Of a DNA stretch of 14,128 nt, positions 1-6,538 are shown one piece after another. The stretch's first letter is position 1; every line of letters begins with the position of its first letter. The notes beneath the pieces were generated by a model. The model saw only the letters and a program-made list of their open reading frames with translations, searched no databases and had not been told where the DNA came from. The position numbers were made by a program, and so were the translations under genes. This DNA comes from an uncultured Emergencia sp. (GTDB lineage: Bacteria > Bacillota > Clostridia > Peptostreptococcales > Anaerovoracaceae). The DNA lies in NCBI GenBank assembly GCA_937997955.1, contig CALLDR010000209.1, forward strand, positions 1 to 14,128, in the 5' to 3' direction.

Positions 1-2
1 AG

Positions 3-86
3 CTTAGGACCACAATATACCTAAAGGAATTTACACACAAAGATGGACTTGACTATCCTGCTGGGGCAGACGGATACCGTGTATGA
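3..86 (+). CDS. Possible 3' end of an upstream gene (partial)
   Basis: The frame beginning at base 3 is open from the window edge to a TGA at 84-86, giving about 27 residues rich in charged and aromatic amino acids. The other two forward frames hit stops at 5-7 and 22-24. If real, it is the tail of the gene before csm6, which in many type III-A loci is csm5 or another csm gene, with a 40-bp gap to csm6. The fragment is too short to recognise and may not be coding. Confidence 0.15.
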   Translation, partial: LRTTIYLKEFTHKDGLDYPAGADGYRV

Positions 87-126
87 AGAAAATATCATTA
101 TAATTTAATGAAGAAGGAGAAACACT

Positions 127-1458
127 ATGAAACGAATTTTATTTTCACCGGTTGGAAGCACAGATCCTATTGCGGGACAGCGCGACGGCGCTCTGCTTCA
201 TATTACCAGATGCTTTGACATCGATGAGGTGTATCTCTTTTTGTCAAAGGAAATGTGTGAACTGGATGAGAAGGACGATCGATACATATACTGTCTGGAC
301 AGATTAAAAGAACACGCGGGAAAGAGTTTTGCCGTACATAAAATTCTGAGACCGGCCCTTGAGGAGGTTCAGGTTTTTGATACGATCTTTTCGGAGTTTA
401 GAAGCATCGTGGAGCGCATTACGGCAGAGATGGGGAAAGAAGACGAGTTGTATCTGAATATCTCATCTGGTACACCGGCTATGAAAAGCGCTTTGCAGGT
501 AATTGCCACTGTCGCGGAGCACAAATTGGTCCCGATCCAGGTGTCTACCCCGTCAAAGGCGTATAATGAACATCGAGAAGATGTAAAGGGCGATTATGAT
601 GTGGAACTGCAGTGGGAGATGAATTTAGATAATGAGCCGGAGTTTGAAGCCCGCTGGAGTGTTTCCAGTAATGTCAACCTTGCGGCCGAGATAAAAAAGA
701 ATATCATCAAAAAGCTTGCGGAATCCTATGATTATGTGGCTGCCCTTGAGATAGCGGAAGAGATGGACGCCTTCATTGACGAGCGCGCCCTGAACCTGCT
801 CCGTGCTGCGGCGTCGCGAATGAAGCTGGACAAGAATAAAGCGACGCTGCTTTTGAAAAACACAGGCTATAAGATGTTTCCGCATGAAATGGGCAGCGAG
901 TGCGGCATCTTTGAGTGCCTGGCTCTTTGCAGAATTAAAATTATAAAAGAAGAGTATGCGGATTTTCTGCGCAATATCTCGCCTCTGTTCTTTGCGTTGC
1001 TGGAGAGAATTGCGGCGAAGGAGCTGGGGATCGCACTGGAAGATTTTTATGATGTGAGAAAAGGGCTGAACGGTACATTCTTTAAGGCATGGGATATAGA
1101 GCGAGTTGAAAGAGATGCTGTATTAACCAATATTTTAACCAGAAACGGGCGGTACGAATTAAGAAAACAGGTGGTGACAACTGCACATCTGGTAGAGCTG
1201 ATCAACGCGAAATCTTCAAATGGAAAGCTGAAAGAAGTGATTATGCGGATACGACGGGTTGAGGAAGATATAAGAAACCCGGTTGCCCACTGTATTACAT
1301 ACATTACAGAAGATGTGATCAAAATGGCTACAGGCATGTCTGCTATAGCGATTTTTAAAGCTCTGAAAACATTGACGATCTTCTCTGGAATAAAAGTTAC
1401 AGAGGAAGACCTGCTGACCTATGAGAGATGTAATGAGGAGATTATAAGACTGCTGTAA
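127..1458 (+). CDS. csm6: Type III-A CRISPR-associated ribonuclease Csm6 (CARF-HEPN)
   Basis: This is a 443-residue Csm6-like protein. In this family the N-terminal CARF domain binds cyclic oligoadenylate made by the Cas10/Csm1 subunit during target recognition, which switches on the C-terminal HEPN domain to cut single-stranded RNA nonspecifically in the cytoplasm. In the sequence, the first CARF loop reads PVGSTDPI at residues 8-15 and the second CARF signature NISSGTPAM lies at 111-119. The HEPN catalytic motif R-x4-H is R383-N-P-V-A-H388 and looks intact. The length fits single-CARF/single-HEPN Csm6. The ATG is preceded by GAAGGAGA seven bases upstream. No csm1-5, cas1/2 or repeat array is visible, since only 126 bp lie to the left. 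No strong promoter is seen there, so it is probably co-transcribed with upstream genes. The gene looks more AT-rich than the genes that follow. Csx1-type CARF-HEPN proteins are the main alternative, but the N-terminal motif favours Csm6. Confidence 0.9.
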   Translation: MKRILFSPVGSTDPIAGQRDGALLHITRCFDIDEVYLFLSKEMCELDEKDDRYIYCLDRLKEHAGKSFAVHKILRPALEEVQVFDTIFSEFRSIVERITAEMGKEDELYLNISSGTPAMKSALQVIATVAEHKLVPIQVSTPSKAYNEHREDVKGDYDVELQWEMNLDNEPEFEARWSVSSNVNLAAEIKKNIIKKLAESYDYVAALEIAEEMDAFIDERALNLLRAAASRMKLDKNKATLLLKNTGYKMFPHEMGSECGIFECLALCRIKIIKEEYADFLRNISPLFFALLERIAAKELGIALEDFYDVRKGLNGTFFKAWDIERVERDAVLTNILTRNGRYELRKQVVTTAHLVELINAKSSNGKLKEVIMRIRRVEEDIRNPVAHCITYITEDVIKMATGMSAIAIFKALKTLTIFSGIKVTEEDLLTYERCNEEIIRLL

Positions 1459-1528
1459 GAGAGGAAGCGTGTTTATAGGTCGAAGACATGCCCACGTTTT
1501 ATGCAGGAGGCGCGCACGTCGGTTTTTG

Positions 1529-1557
1529 TTGACCTTCGCCCTGGAATCTATTAAAAT
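1529..1557 (+). promoter_or_regulatory. Sigma-A promoter for deoD
   Basis: TTGACC at 1529-1534 and TAAAAT at 1552-1557 are separated by 17 bp, a near-consensus housekeeping promoter. It places the start of transcription about 30 bp before the deoD start codon, so deoD is expressed independently of csm6. Confidence 0.8.
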
Positions 1558-1594
1558 ATACCCATAAGATAAAAAAGACAGGAGCGTGATTGAT

Positions 1595-2308
1595 ATGTCC
1601 AACATTCCAACACCACACATTTCCGCCGCGCTGGGCGATTTTGCTGAAACAGTCCTGATGCCGGGAGATCCGCTGAGATCCAAGTTCATCGCAGAGAACT
1701 TCCTGCAGGACGCCGTTCTGGTCAACAATGTCAGAGGCGTACAGGGCTATACCGGCACCTATAAAGGCGAGAGAGTATCCGTCATGGCTTCCGGTATGGG
1801 TATGCCGGCCATCGGAATCTATTCCCACGAGCTGTTCAATTTCTACGATGTGAAGAACATCATCAGAATCGGCACCGCAGGCGGTCTTTCTGAAGAAGTA
1901 AAAGTCCGCGATATCGTCATGGCTATGGCCTGCGTGACCAACAGCAACTGGGCCGCGCAGTACGAGATCCCCGCGACGATTCCGCCGGTATGCTCCTATG
2001 AGCTTCTGAAGAAGGCTGAAGCCGCGGCAGAATCCCTCGGCGTGAAACCGCATATCGGAACCATGTTCTCCTCCGACGTATTCTACGATACCACAAGGGA
2101 CTACGACAAATGGAGAGCCATCGGCGTCAAAGCTGTTGAAATGGAAGCGGCGGCGCTGTATATGGAAGCGGCCAGAGCGGGTAAAAACGCGCTGTGCATC
2201 TGCACCATCAGCGACCACATGGTAACGCATGAGTCCTGCACTTCTGAAGAGAGACAGACCTCCTTCACGACGATGATGGAAATCGCTCTGGAGACAGCGA
2301 TCAAATAG
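1595..2308 (+). CDS. deoD: Purine nucleoside phosphorylase, DeoD type
   Basis: A 237-residue hexameric-type purine nucleoside phosphorylase. It cleaves purine (deoxy)ribonucleosides with phosphate to the free base and (deoxy)ribose-1-phosphate, in cytoplasmic purine salvage. The family signature is clear: TPHISA with H8 (the residue donated across the dimer interface), MPGDPLR at 22-28 (phosphate-binding G24 and R28), NNVRG with R47, RIGTAGG with R91, VEMEAAALY at 181-189 (E182-M183-E184 bind the nucleoside), and S206-D207 followed by R220, matching the catalytic Asp and its Arg partner in E. coli DeoD. Length equals the family norm (E. coli 239). A GTG at 1586 is in frame, but the ATG at 1595 is chosen because AGGAG (1580-1584) sits 10 bases before it and only one base before the GTG. 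The gene has its own promoter and terminator and forms a single-gene unit. Confidence 0.96.
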   Translation: MSNIPTPHISAALGDFAETVLMPGDPLRSKFIAENFLQDAVLVNNVRGVQGYTGTYKGERVSVMASGMGMPAIGIYSHELFNFYDVKNIIRIGTAGGLSEEVKVRDIVMAMACVTNSNWAAQYEIPATIPPVCSYELLKKAEAAAESLGVKPHIGTMFSSDVFYDTTRDYDKWRAIGVKAVEMEAAALYMEAARAGKNALCICTISDHMVTHESCTSEERQTSFTTMMEIALETAIK

Positions 2309-2402
2309 AACGCGCAGTCAACAGTCCCGGTCAGTCGACGCCGGGCGTGCGGCAAGCGCGCGGCAGACACGCGACAGACAATGAAAAAATATGAAAACTA
2401 AG

Positions 2403-2454
2403 AGACTGCCGCAGATGGTTATTTCTTGATTGAAAAAACCGTTTGCGGCAGTCT
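2403..2454. terminator. Bidirectional intrinsic terminator between convergent genes
   Basis: AGACTGCCGCA (2403-2413) pairs perfectly with TGCGGCAGTCT (2444-2454). Pairing continues inward through GATGGTT/AACCGTT with two G-U pairs, giving an 18-bp stem around a 16-nt loop. TTTGTATT follows on the plus strand. On the minus strand the stem is followed by a T-rich stretch (complement of the A-rich 2380-2400 region). It therefore terminates deoD rightward and the leftward kinase operon. Confidence 0.88.
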
Positions 2455-2522
2455 TTGTATTACAGGACAGGATATATCCGGGCAGCCATCCATATGAAGC
2501 ACGAGACCATTCAGCCTTTGTT

Positions 2523-3260
2523 TCAGCCTTTGTTCTGATAAAAGGGCAGAAACCTTTCTTCCCACAGCCGGGCGCTGGCGCGGTACCGCGCGTCAGGTAT
2601 GCTCTGGACAAAGGCGTCTTTGATGCTGTCATATATAGATCCGTCCGGCCAGCAGGCGCGGGACATGGCCAGGAGCTGACCGGCGTCGTAGCCCTGCTTC
2701 CCCCAGTGGGCGCACTCCAGGTCCAGAATCCAGAAATGGCCGCCGTCCAGGAGGATATTGTTCAGGCTCAGATCGCCCAGACAAAGGGCGTCCGGCATGT
2801 CTTTCGCGAAGCCGTCCAAAGCGGTTGTGTCCTTGATCTTTTCCCGCAGCATGCAGTCCCGAATCGCTGACTGCCTGGCCAAGGAAGGTCCTATGATGGC
2901 CGCGGCTGTCCCGCGTGAAATGCCGCTCAGGCCGTACAGCAGGCGAAACAGAGCCTTCCACAGCTCAGGACGGTCCAGCTCTGCTTCGCGGCAGGCCGCG
3001 AGAGGTTTCCCCGGACAGTATTCCATCTTAAGGAGGCCAGATGGATCACAGCTGTATACGCGGGGGAACCGGATCTTGGGGCCGCCGAAGCGCTGTGAAA
3101 GGTAGTCCAGCAAAGAGGCCTCCGTTTCACAGCGGCTGACAGGCCAGATGACAGGATAGCCGGTCAGCTGGCTGCCGTATTTTTTCTCTACCCATAGAGT
3201 ACTGCCCGCGGAGTGAAGGGACACCCGGTTGGCGCCGGAGAGGAAAACCCTCTGCTCCAT
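2523..3260 (-). CDS. APH/choline-kinase-fold phosphotransferase with altered HGD motif
   Basis: A 245-residue protein of the protein-kinase-like APH/choline kinase fold; the substrate is unknown. Visible landmarks are an N-lobe strand with candidate ATP lysines at K26-K27, a hinge-like segment MEYCPGKPL at 79-87, the catalytic loop LGDLSLNNIL at 161-170 (D163 catalytic, N168 metal-binding), and ILDLECAHWG at 178-187, where D180 matches the Asp of the DFG-like motif. The usual His of the HGD motif is replaced by Leu161. It follows the C_GCAxxG_C_C gene with a one-base overlap (TAATG) and no strong ribosome binding site, so translation is probably coupled. It is somewhat shorter than most APH enzymes, mainly in the N-lobe. 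A resistance role is not supported, because the active site and context do not resemble known aminoglycoside kinases. A small-molecule kinase linked to thiol metabolism is an inference from its neighbours. Confidence 0.8.
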   Translation of the reverse strand: MEQRVFLSGANRVSLHSAGSTLWVEKKYGSQLTGYPVIWPVSRCETEASLLDYLSQRFGGPKIRFPRVYSCDPSGLLKMEYCPGKPLAACREAELDRPELWKALFRLLYGLSGISRGTAAAIIGPSLARQSAIRDCMLREKIKDTTALDGFAKDMPDALCLGDLSLNNILLDGGHFWILDLECAHWGKQGYDAGQLLAMSRACWPDGSIYDSIKDAFVQSIPDARYRASARLWEERFLPFYQNKG

Positions 3261-3703
3261 TACAGCAGCTCATCTAAGATCTGACAGACATACGCCGTAA
3301 GCTCCGCGCAGCCGCTGGTCAGATTCTTTTCCTTGATTTCCGCGAGGCCTTCCGGCGTTCCAATGTTGGCGCCCAGAATATCTTTGCAGAGGAGAGAATC
3401 GTATTTTTCCAGAAAAGCCTTTTCCAGCTGGACTCTCTTTGCCTGCAGCTCGGCCTCATTAGGCTTGTCCTCCGCGCAGCTGTGTCCGTACTTCAGTCCC
3501 AGCCCCATCAAAGCGCCGGTGACAGCGCCGCAGCGTTCTCCGTTGAACATGCCTCCGCCGAAGCCGGCGCCGATTTTCTTCGCGGTCTTTTCATCAAAGC
3601 CCAGCTTTTCAGCGGCATGTCCAAAGGTTACCTGAGAACAGTGGAGTCCGGAAGCAAAATCTGCCGTCACTTTTTCGATGAGTTTTTCGTTTTTTTCAAT
3701 CAT
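3260..3703 (-). CDS. C_GCAxxG_C_C family putative redox protein
   Basis: A 147-residue small cytoplasmic protein of the C_GCAxxG_C_C family, a putative redox-active family defined by conserved cysteines and a CGAxxG motif. Here these are C22 (in HCSQV), C58 in RCGAVTG (57-63) within a Gly-rich segment FGGGMFNGERCG, C106 in LLCKDI, and C132 near the C-terminus; C76 and C140 are additional. No signal peptide or membrane segment is seen. The ATG is preceded by AAAGGAG ten bases upstream (plus-strand 3714-3720). It is the first gene of a leftward two-gene operon with the kinase, and it is transcribed divergently from a cysteine synthase that carries the same domain. The biochemical role of the family is not established; thiol or metal redox and sulfur/selenium handling are plausible. 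Family assignment is firm and function is not. Confidence 0.88.
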   Translation of the reverse strand: MIEKNEKLIEKVTADFASGLHCSQVTFGHAAEKLGFDEKTAKKIGAGFGGGMFNGERCGAVTGALMGLGLKYGHSCAEDKPNEAELQAKRVQLEKAFLEKYDSLLCKDILGANIGTPEGLAEIKEKNLTSGCAELTAYVCQILDELL

Positions 3704-3722
3704 GATAGAACATCTCCTTTTA

Positions 3723-3745
3723 ATTCATATAAAACCCATATGAAT
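3723..3745. promoter_or_regulatory. Candidate operator: perfect 8-bp inverted repeat with 7-bp spacer
   Basis: ATTCATAT (3723-3730) and ATATGAAT (3738-3745) are exact reverse complements. The element lies between the leftward promoter and the ribosome binding site of the C_GCAxxG_C_C gene, at roughly +15 to +40 of its transcript. It is too AT-rich for a strong terminator and is better explained as a dimeric repressor site. A related half site, AATCATAT, occurs at 3882-3889 in the cysK leader. Confidence 0.45.
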
Positions 3746-3764
3746 AATAGTATTTATATCTGCC

Positions 3765-3793
3765 ATGTTATACCAAAAGGGCCGCCCTGTCAA
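3765..3793 (-). promoter_or_regulatory. Leftward promoter for the C_GCAxxG_C_C-kinase operon
   Basis: On the minus strand a perfect -35 TTGACA (plus 3788-3793) is followed either by TATAAC after 15 bp (plus 3767-3772) or by TAACAT after 17 bp (plus 3765-3770). Either gives a leader of roughly 55 nt containing the inverted repeat at 3723-3745. Confidence 0.7.
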
Positions 3794-3827
3794 GAGGAAA
3801 ATCCAGAAGAAAAATGGAAAGACACCA

Positions 3828-3856
3828 TTGACTTTTTTCAAAGATAGGCATAATAT
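3828..3856 (+). promoter_or_regulatory. Rightward promoter for the cysK-fusion operon
   Basis: TTGACT (3828-3833) and TAATAT (3851-3856) are spaced by 17 bp. A short dyad TAAT-N5-ATTA (3851-3863) overlaps the -10 and the probable start of transcription and might be a control site. The leader to the start codon is about 57 nt, too short for a classical T-box or SAM riboswitch. Confidence 0.75.
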
Positions 3857-3919
3857 GTCATTATAGATTTTTAAATACATTAATCATATCGGAAAAATAG
3901 GTTAAAGGAGATGCTGCAT

Positions 3920-5410
3920 ATGAAGATCGCAGAAAATGTTACAGAATTGATTGGAAATACTCCGCTGGTGCGGCTCAGCGAGAAGACGAATCCTTATGAC
4001 GCGGAAGTGGTTCTGAAGCTGGAATACTATAACCCGATGTCCAGCGTTAAGGACAGGGTAGGGTTCGCCATGCTGGAAGACGCGGAGGCCAGGGGCGTGA
4101 TCCAGCCGGGAGCCACCATCATCGAGCCGACCAGCGGAAATACGGGAATTGGTCTGGCCGTGGCCTGTGCCGTCAAAGGCTACCATCTGATCCTGACCAT
4201 GCCTGAGACCATGAGCGTGGAGAGAAGAAAGATACTCAGCGCTTTGGGCGCGGAAATCGTTTTGACGGAGGCATATTCCAGCATGGTGGGCTCTGTACAA
4301 AAGGCGGAAGAGCTGCAGAAGCAGATTCCGGGATCGTGGATCCCAGACCAGTTCGCCAACCCCGCCAACGCGGAGATTCACAGACAGACGACGGCCAGAG
4401 AAATTCTGCGGGATACTGACGGCAAGGTGGATATCTTTGTCGCGGGAGTCGGCACCGGCGGAACGCTGACGGGAGTTGGCGAAGTGCTGAAACAGGAAAA
4501 CCCGGCGGCGCAGGTCGTAGCGGTAGAGCCGTTTAAATCGGCGGTACTGTCGGGAGGAAAGGCTTACCCCCACAGAATCCAGGGCATCGGCGCGGGCTTC
4601 GTACCGGAGGTTATGAACATGGAGATCGTCGATGAGATCCTGACGGTGATCGATGAGGACGCCAGCAAATATGCCCATCTTCTGGCGGAAAACGAGGGGA
4701 TTCTGGCGGGGATCTCCGGCGCTGCCAACGTATGGGCGGCTGTAGAACTGGCAAAGCGGCCGGAAAACAAGGGCAAACGCATCGTAACCGTACTGCCTGA
4801 CTCCGGCGAGAGATATCTGACCACATGGCTCTATGAAGAGTTCGCGAAGAACGCTGAGGATACGGACAAGAAGCTGAATCAGGAGATCCTGAAAACTCTG
4901 GATCACACCATGCCTTATGCCGTGGCGCTGTCTTTGCGGTACTTCCAGAATGGGCTGTACTGCAGCGAAGCTATTTTGAGAGGCTTTAATGAAGCCTATG
5001 ATCTGGGATTCCCGCCGGAGCAGTATAAGATCGCCACAGCCTTTGGATCAGGACTTGGCGAGTCGGGATGCTCCTGCGGCGCGGTTACCGGCGGCATCAT
5101 GGTGCTGAGCCTCATCGCGGGAAGAAACCACAACTACGAGTCGGAGAGAGTATCCTTTACGGCCGTCAACGAGCTTCACGACCGCTTCAAGGCCGCCCAC
5201 AAAGCCCTTTGCTGCAGGGTGCTGACGAGAAATGTGGAATGGAACTCAGCGGAGCATAAGCTGTGCTGCGAGGGACTGGTACAGCATGTGGCCGAACTGA
5301 CAGAAGAGATCATTCAGAGAGATCTGAAAGAGTATCTGCCGGAGAACGGCGGAAAAGCGCTGGAAGAGAAAAAGAAATACATCAATAATCCGAATAAAAT
5401 CCGTATTTAA
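3920..5410 (+). CDS. cysK: Cysteine synthase fused to a C-terminal C_GCAxxG_C_C domain
   Basis: A 496-residue two-part protein. Residues 1 to about 307 are a PLP-dependent O-acetylserine sulfhydrylase (O-acetylserine + sulfide to cysteine + acetate). They show ELIGNTPLVRL near the N-terminus, K44 in SSVKDR as the PLP lysine, TSGNTG (71-76), MPETMSVERRKIL (94-106), the phosphate-cup GTGGT (178-182), QGIGAGF (221-227) and PDSGERYLTT (293-302), all as in CysK. After a short linker, about 325-470 is a C_GCAxxG_C_C domain with C348 (LYCSEA), C386 in SCGAVTGG, C431-C432 and C449-C450, matching the four core cysteines of the divergent neighbour. Ordinary CysK is about 310 residues, so the extra 190 are a fusion. 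An ATG at 3911 is in frame but abuts AAAGGAG (3904-3910); the ATG at 3920, nine bases after it, is the better start. It is first in an operon with a kinase. The added domain may deliver or guard sulfur; this is inference. Confidence 0.93.
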   Translation: MKIAENVTELIGNTPLVRLSEKTNPYDAEVVLKLEYYNPMSSVKDRVGFAMLEDAEARGVIQPGATIIEPTSGNTGIGLAVACAVKGYHLILTMPETMSVERRKILSALGAEIVLTEAYSSMVGSVQKAEELQKQIPGSWIPDQFANPANAEIHRQTTAREILRDTDGKVDIFVAGVGTGGTLTGVGEVLKQENPAAQVVAVEPFKSAVLSGGKAYPHRIQGIGAGFVPEVMNMEIVDEILTVIDEDASKYAHLLAENEGILAGISGAANVWAAVELAKRPENKGKRIVTVLPDSGERYLTTWLYEEFAKNAEDTDKKLNQEILKTLDHTMPYAVALSLRYFQNGLYCSEAILRGFNEAYDLGFPPEQYKIATAFGSGLGESGCSCGAVTGGIMVLSLIAGRNHNYESERVSFTAVNELHDRFKAAHKALCCRVLTRNVEWNSAEHKLCCEGLVQHVAELTEEIIQRDLKEYLPENGGKALEEKKKYINNPNKIRI

Positions 5411-5421
5411 AGGAGCCGGCC

Positions 5422-6438
5422 ATGTTTACAGAAGCAATGATACAGATTTATACGCAGGCAGAAACCTTCCGGCAGGGGCTGGGGATCCCCCGCGGCGCGG
5501 AGATCCAGTGCAGTTTTCTGGCGCAGGGGGAGTATCATCGGAATTACAGATTCCTCCATCCGGTTACAGGTCAGGCTTTGGTGCTGCGGGTGAATTTTGG
5601 AAGCCAGATGCACTTGGAGCGTCAGATTGCCTACGAATTTGAGACTTTGCGGCTTTTGGAGCCTTCCGGACGGACGCCGAAGGCTTTGTTGGTCGATGAA
5701 GAGGGGATCTGCGGTCATGGCGCGCTGGTCATGGAATACCTCGAGGGCCGTCCTCTGGATTATGATCTGGATCTGAAGAAGGCCGCGGCCTGCCTGGCAG
5801 ATGTTCACAGTGTGCCCGTGCCGGCGGACAGCCATCTGCTCAGCGGCGGGAACACGGCGGCGGAGATCCTGGCGGAGTGCCGCCAGATGTTTCAGGTTTA
5901 CCGGCAGTCACCGCTGTCGGAGCCTTACAAGACGGCGTGGATCGATGAACTGCTGGACAAAGGAGAAGCCGGGGCGAAAAGTCCTTTGATGACGGATTAC
6001 ACGCCTTGCTGCATCAATACTGAATTGAACAATACCAACTTCCTTGTGGACGATGAAAGCGGGCTTGCCAGGCTGATCGACTGGGAGAAGCCGCTGTATG
6101 GGGATCCGGCGCAGGATCTGGGCCACTTCCTCGCGCCGACCACCACCTTCTGGAAAACCGACGTCATATTAAGCCGCGGCCAGATGGATCGTTTCATAGA
6201 CGACTATATAGAGGCCGCCCATGGGCCAGTGGACGGCGAGCGGCTGAGAGACCGGGTGAATATTCTGGCTCCGGTCACCTGTCTGCGGGGCATCACCTGG
6301 TGCGCCATGGCGTGGATTGAGTACCAGCAGCCGGACAGACAGCTGCGCAACGCGTCTACCTTTGAAAAGCTGGGAAGATATCTGGAAGACAGCTTCCTGC
6401 AAATGGTGGAAGAGCAGCTTGCCGCGCTGGACGCGTGA
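5422..6438 (+). CDS. APH-fold phosphotransferase family protein with divergent catalytic loop
   Basis: A 338-residue protein of the APH phosphotransferase fold; the substrate is unknown. The N-lobe has a loop QGEYHRNYRF (35-44) and strand LVLRVN with R56 where many kinases have Lys, then a hinge VMEYLEGRPL (103-112). The catalytic loop reads NTELNNTNFLV (199-209): aligned to HGDLHPGN, the His is Asn199 and the catalytic Asp is Glu201, while N206 is kept. LIDWEKPLYGDPAQDL (218-233) supplies the usual metal-binding D220 and GDPxxDL. It could have changed chemistry, be a weak kinase, or be a ligand-binding pseudokinase. Its ribosome binding site AAAGGAG (5409-5415) overlaps the stop codon of the cysK fusion, with six bases to the ATG, so the two are co-transcribed and probably translationally coupled. 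It is not closely similar to the kinase at 2523-3260, although both follow a C_GCAxxG_C_C module. Confidence 0.8.
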   Translation: MFTEAMIQIYTQAETFRQGLGIPRGAEIQCSFLAQGEYHRNYRFLHPVTGQALVLRVNFGSQMHLERQIAYEFETLRLLEPSGRTPKALLVDEEGICGHGALVMEYLEGRPLDYDLDLKKAAACLADVHSVPVPADSHLLSGGNTAAEILAECRQMFQVYRQSPLSEPYKTAWIDELLDKGEAGAKSPLMTDYTPCCINTELNNTNFLVDDESGLARLIDWEKPLYGDPAQDLGHFLAPTTTFWKTDVILSRGQMDRFIDDYIEAAHGPVDGERLRDRVNILAPVTCLRGITWCAMAWIEYQQPDRQLRNASTFEKLGRYLEDSFLQMVEEQLAALDA

Positions 6439-6472
6439 CGCGATGGAATGCAGATGCGTGAACTCCTGAAGC

Positions 6473-6537
6473 GGCGGCGAGATCAGGGATACCCCCGGCG
6501 TGGAATACCGGGTCTTGGCGATCCGGAACGCGCCGCC
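6473..6537. repeat. GC-rich inverted repeat between convergent genes
   Basis: GGCGGCG (6473-6479) is complementary to CGCCGCC (6531-6537), and between them ACCCCCGG and CCGGGT can pair imperfectly. It sits in the 100-bp gap between the ends of the kinase and the acetyltransferase genes. It lacks a T-tract on either side, so terminator function is uncertain. Confidence 0.3.
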
Positions 6538-6538
6538 G

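Noticed and set aside
49..104. Promoter-like TTGACT (49-54) and TATAAT (99-104) upstream of csm6
   Set aside because: The two boxes are 44 bp apart and each lacks a good partner at 15-19 bp. The TATAAT would start transcription at the ribosome binding site.
1459..1528. Possible terminator or CRISPR leader/repeat after csm6, with a GC-rich patch before TTTTTG
   Set aside because: The only pairings found are short and mismatched (around CCCACG/CGTCGG), and no repeated unit is present. It does not meet the standard for a terminator or an array.
3864..3919. Riboswitch or T-box in the cysK leader
   Set aside because: The leader is only about 57 nt, AT-rich, and has no strong stem or terminator.
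6430..6538. Open minus-strand frame just after the acetyltransferase stop, giving a protein-like string such as AKTRYSTPGVSLISPP
   Set aside because: It has no start codon or ribosome binding site, is about 35 residues long, and runs into the 3' end of the kinase gene. High GC makes such open frames common. A gene remnant cannot be excluded.
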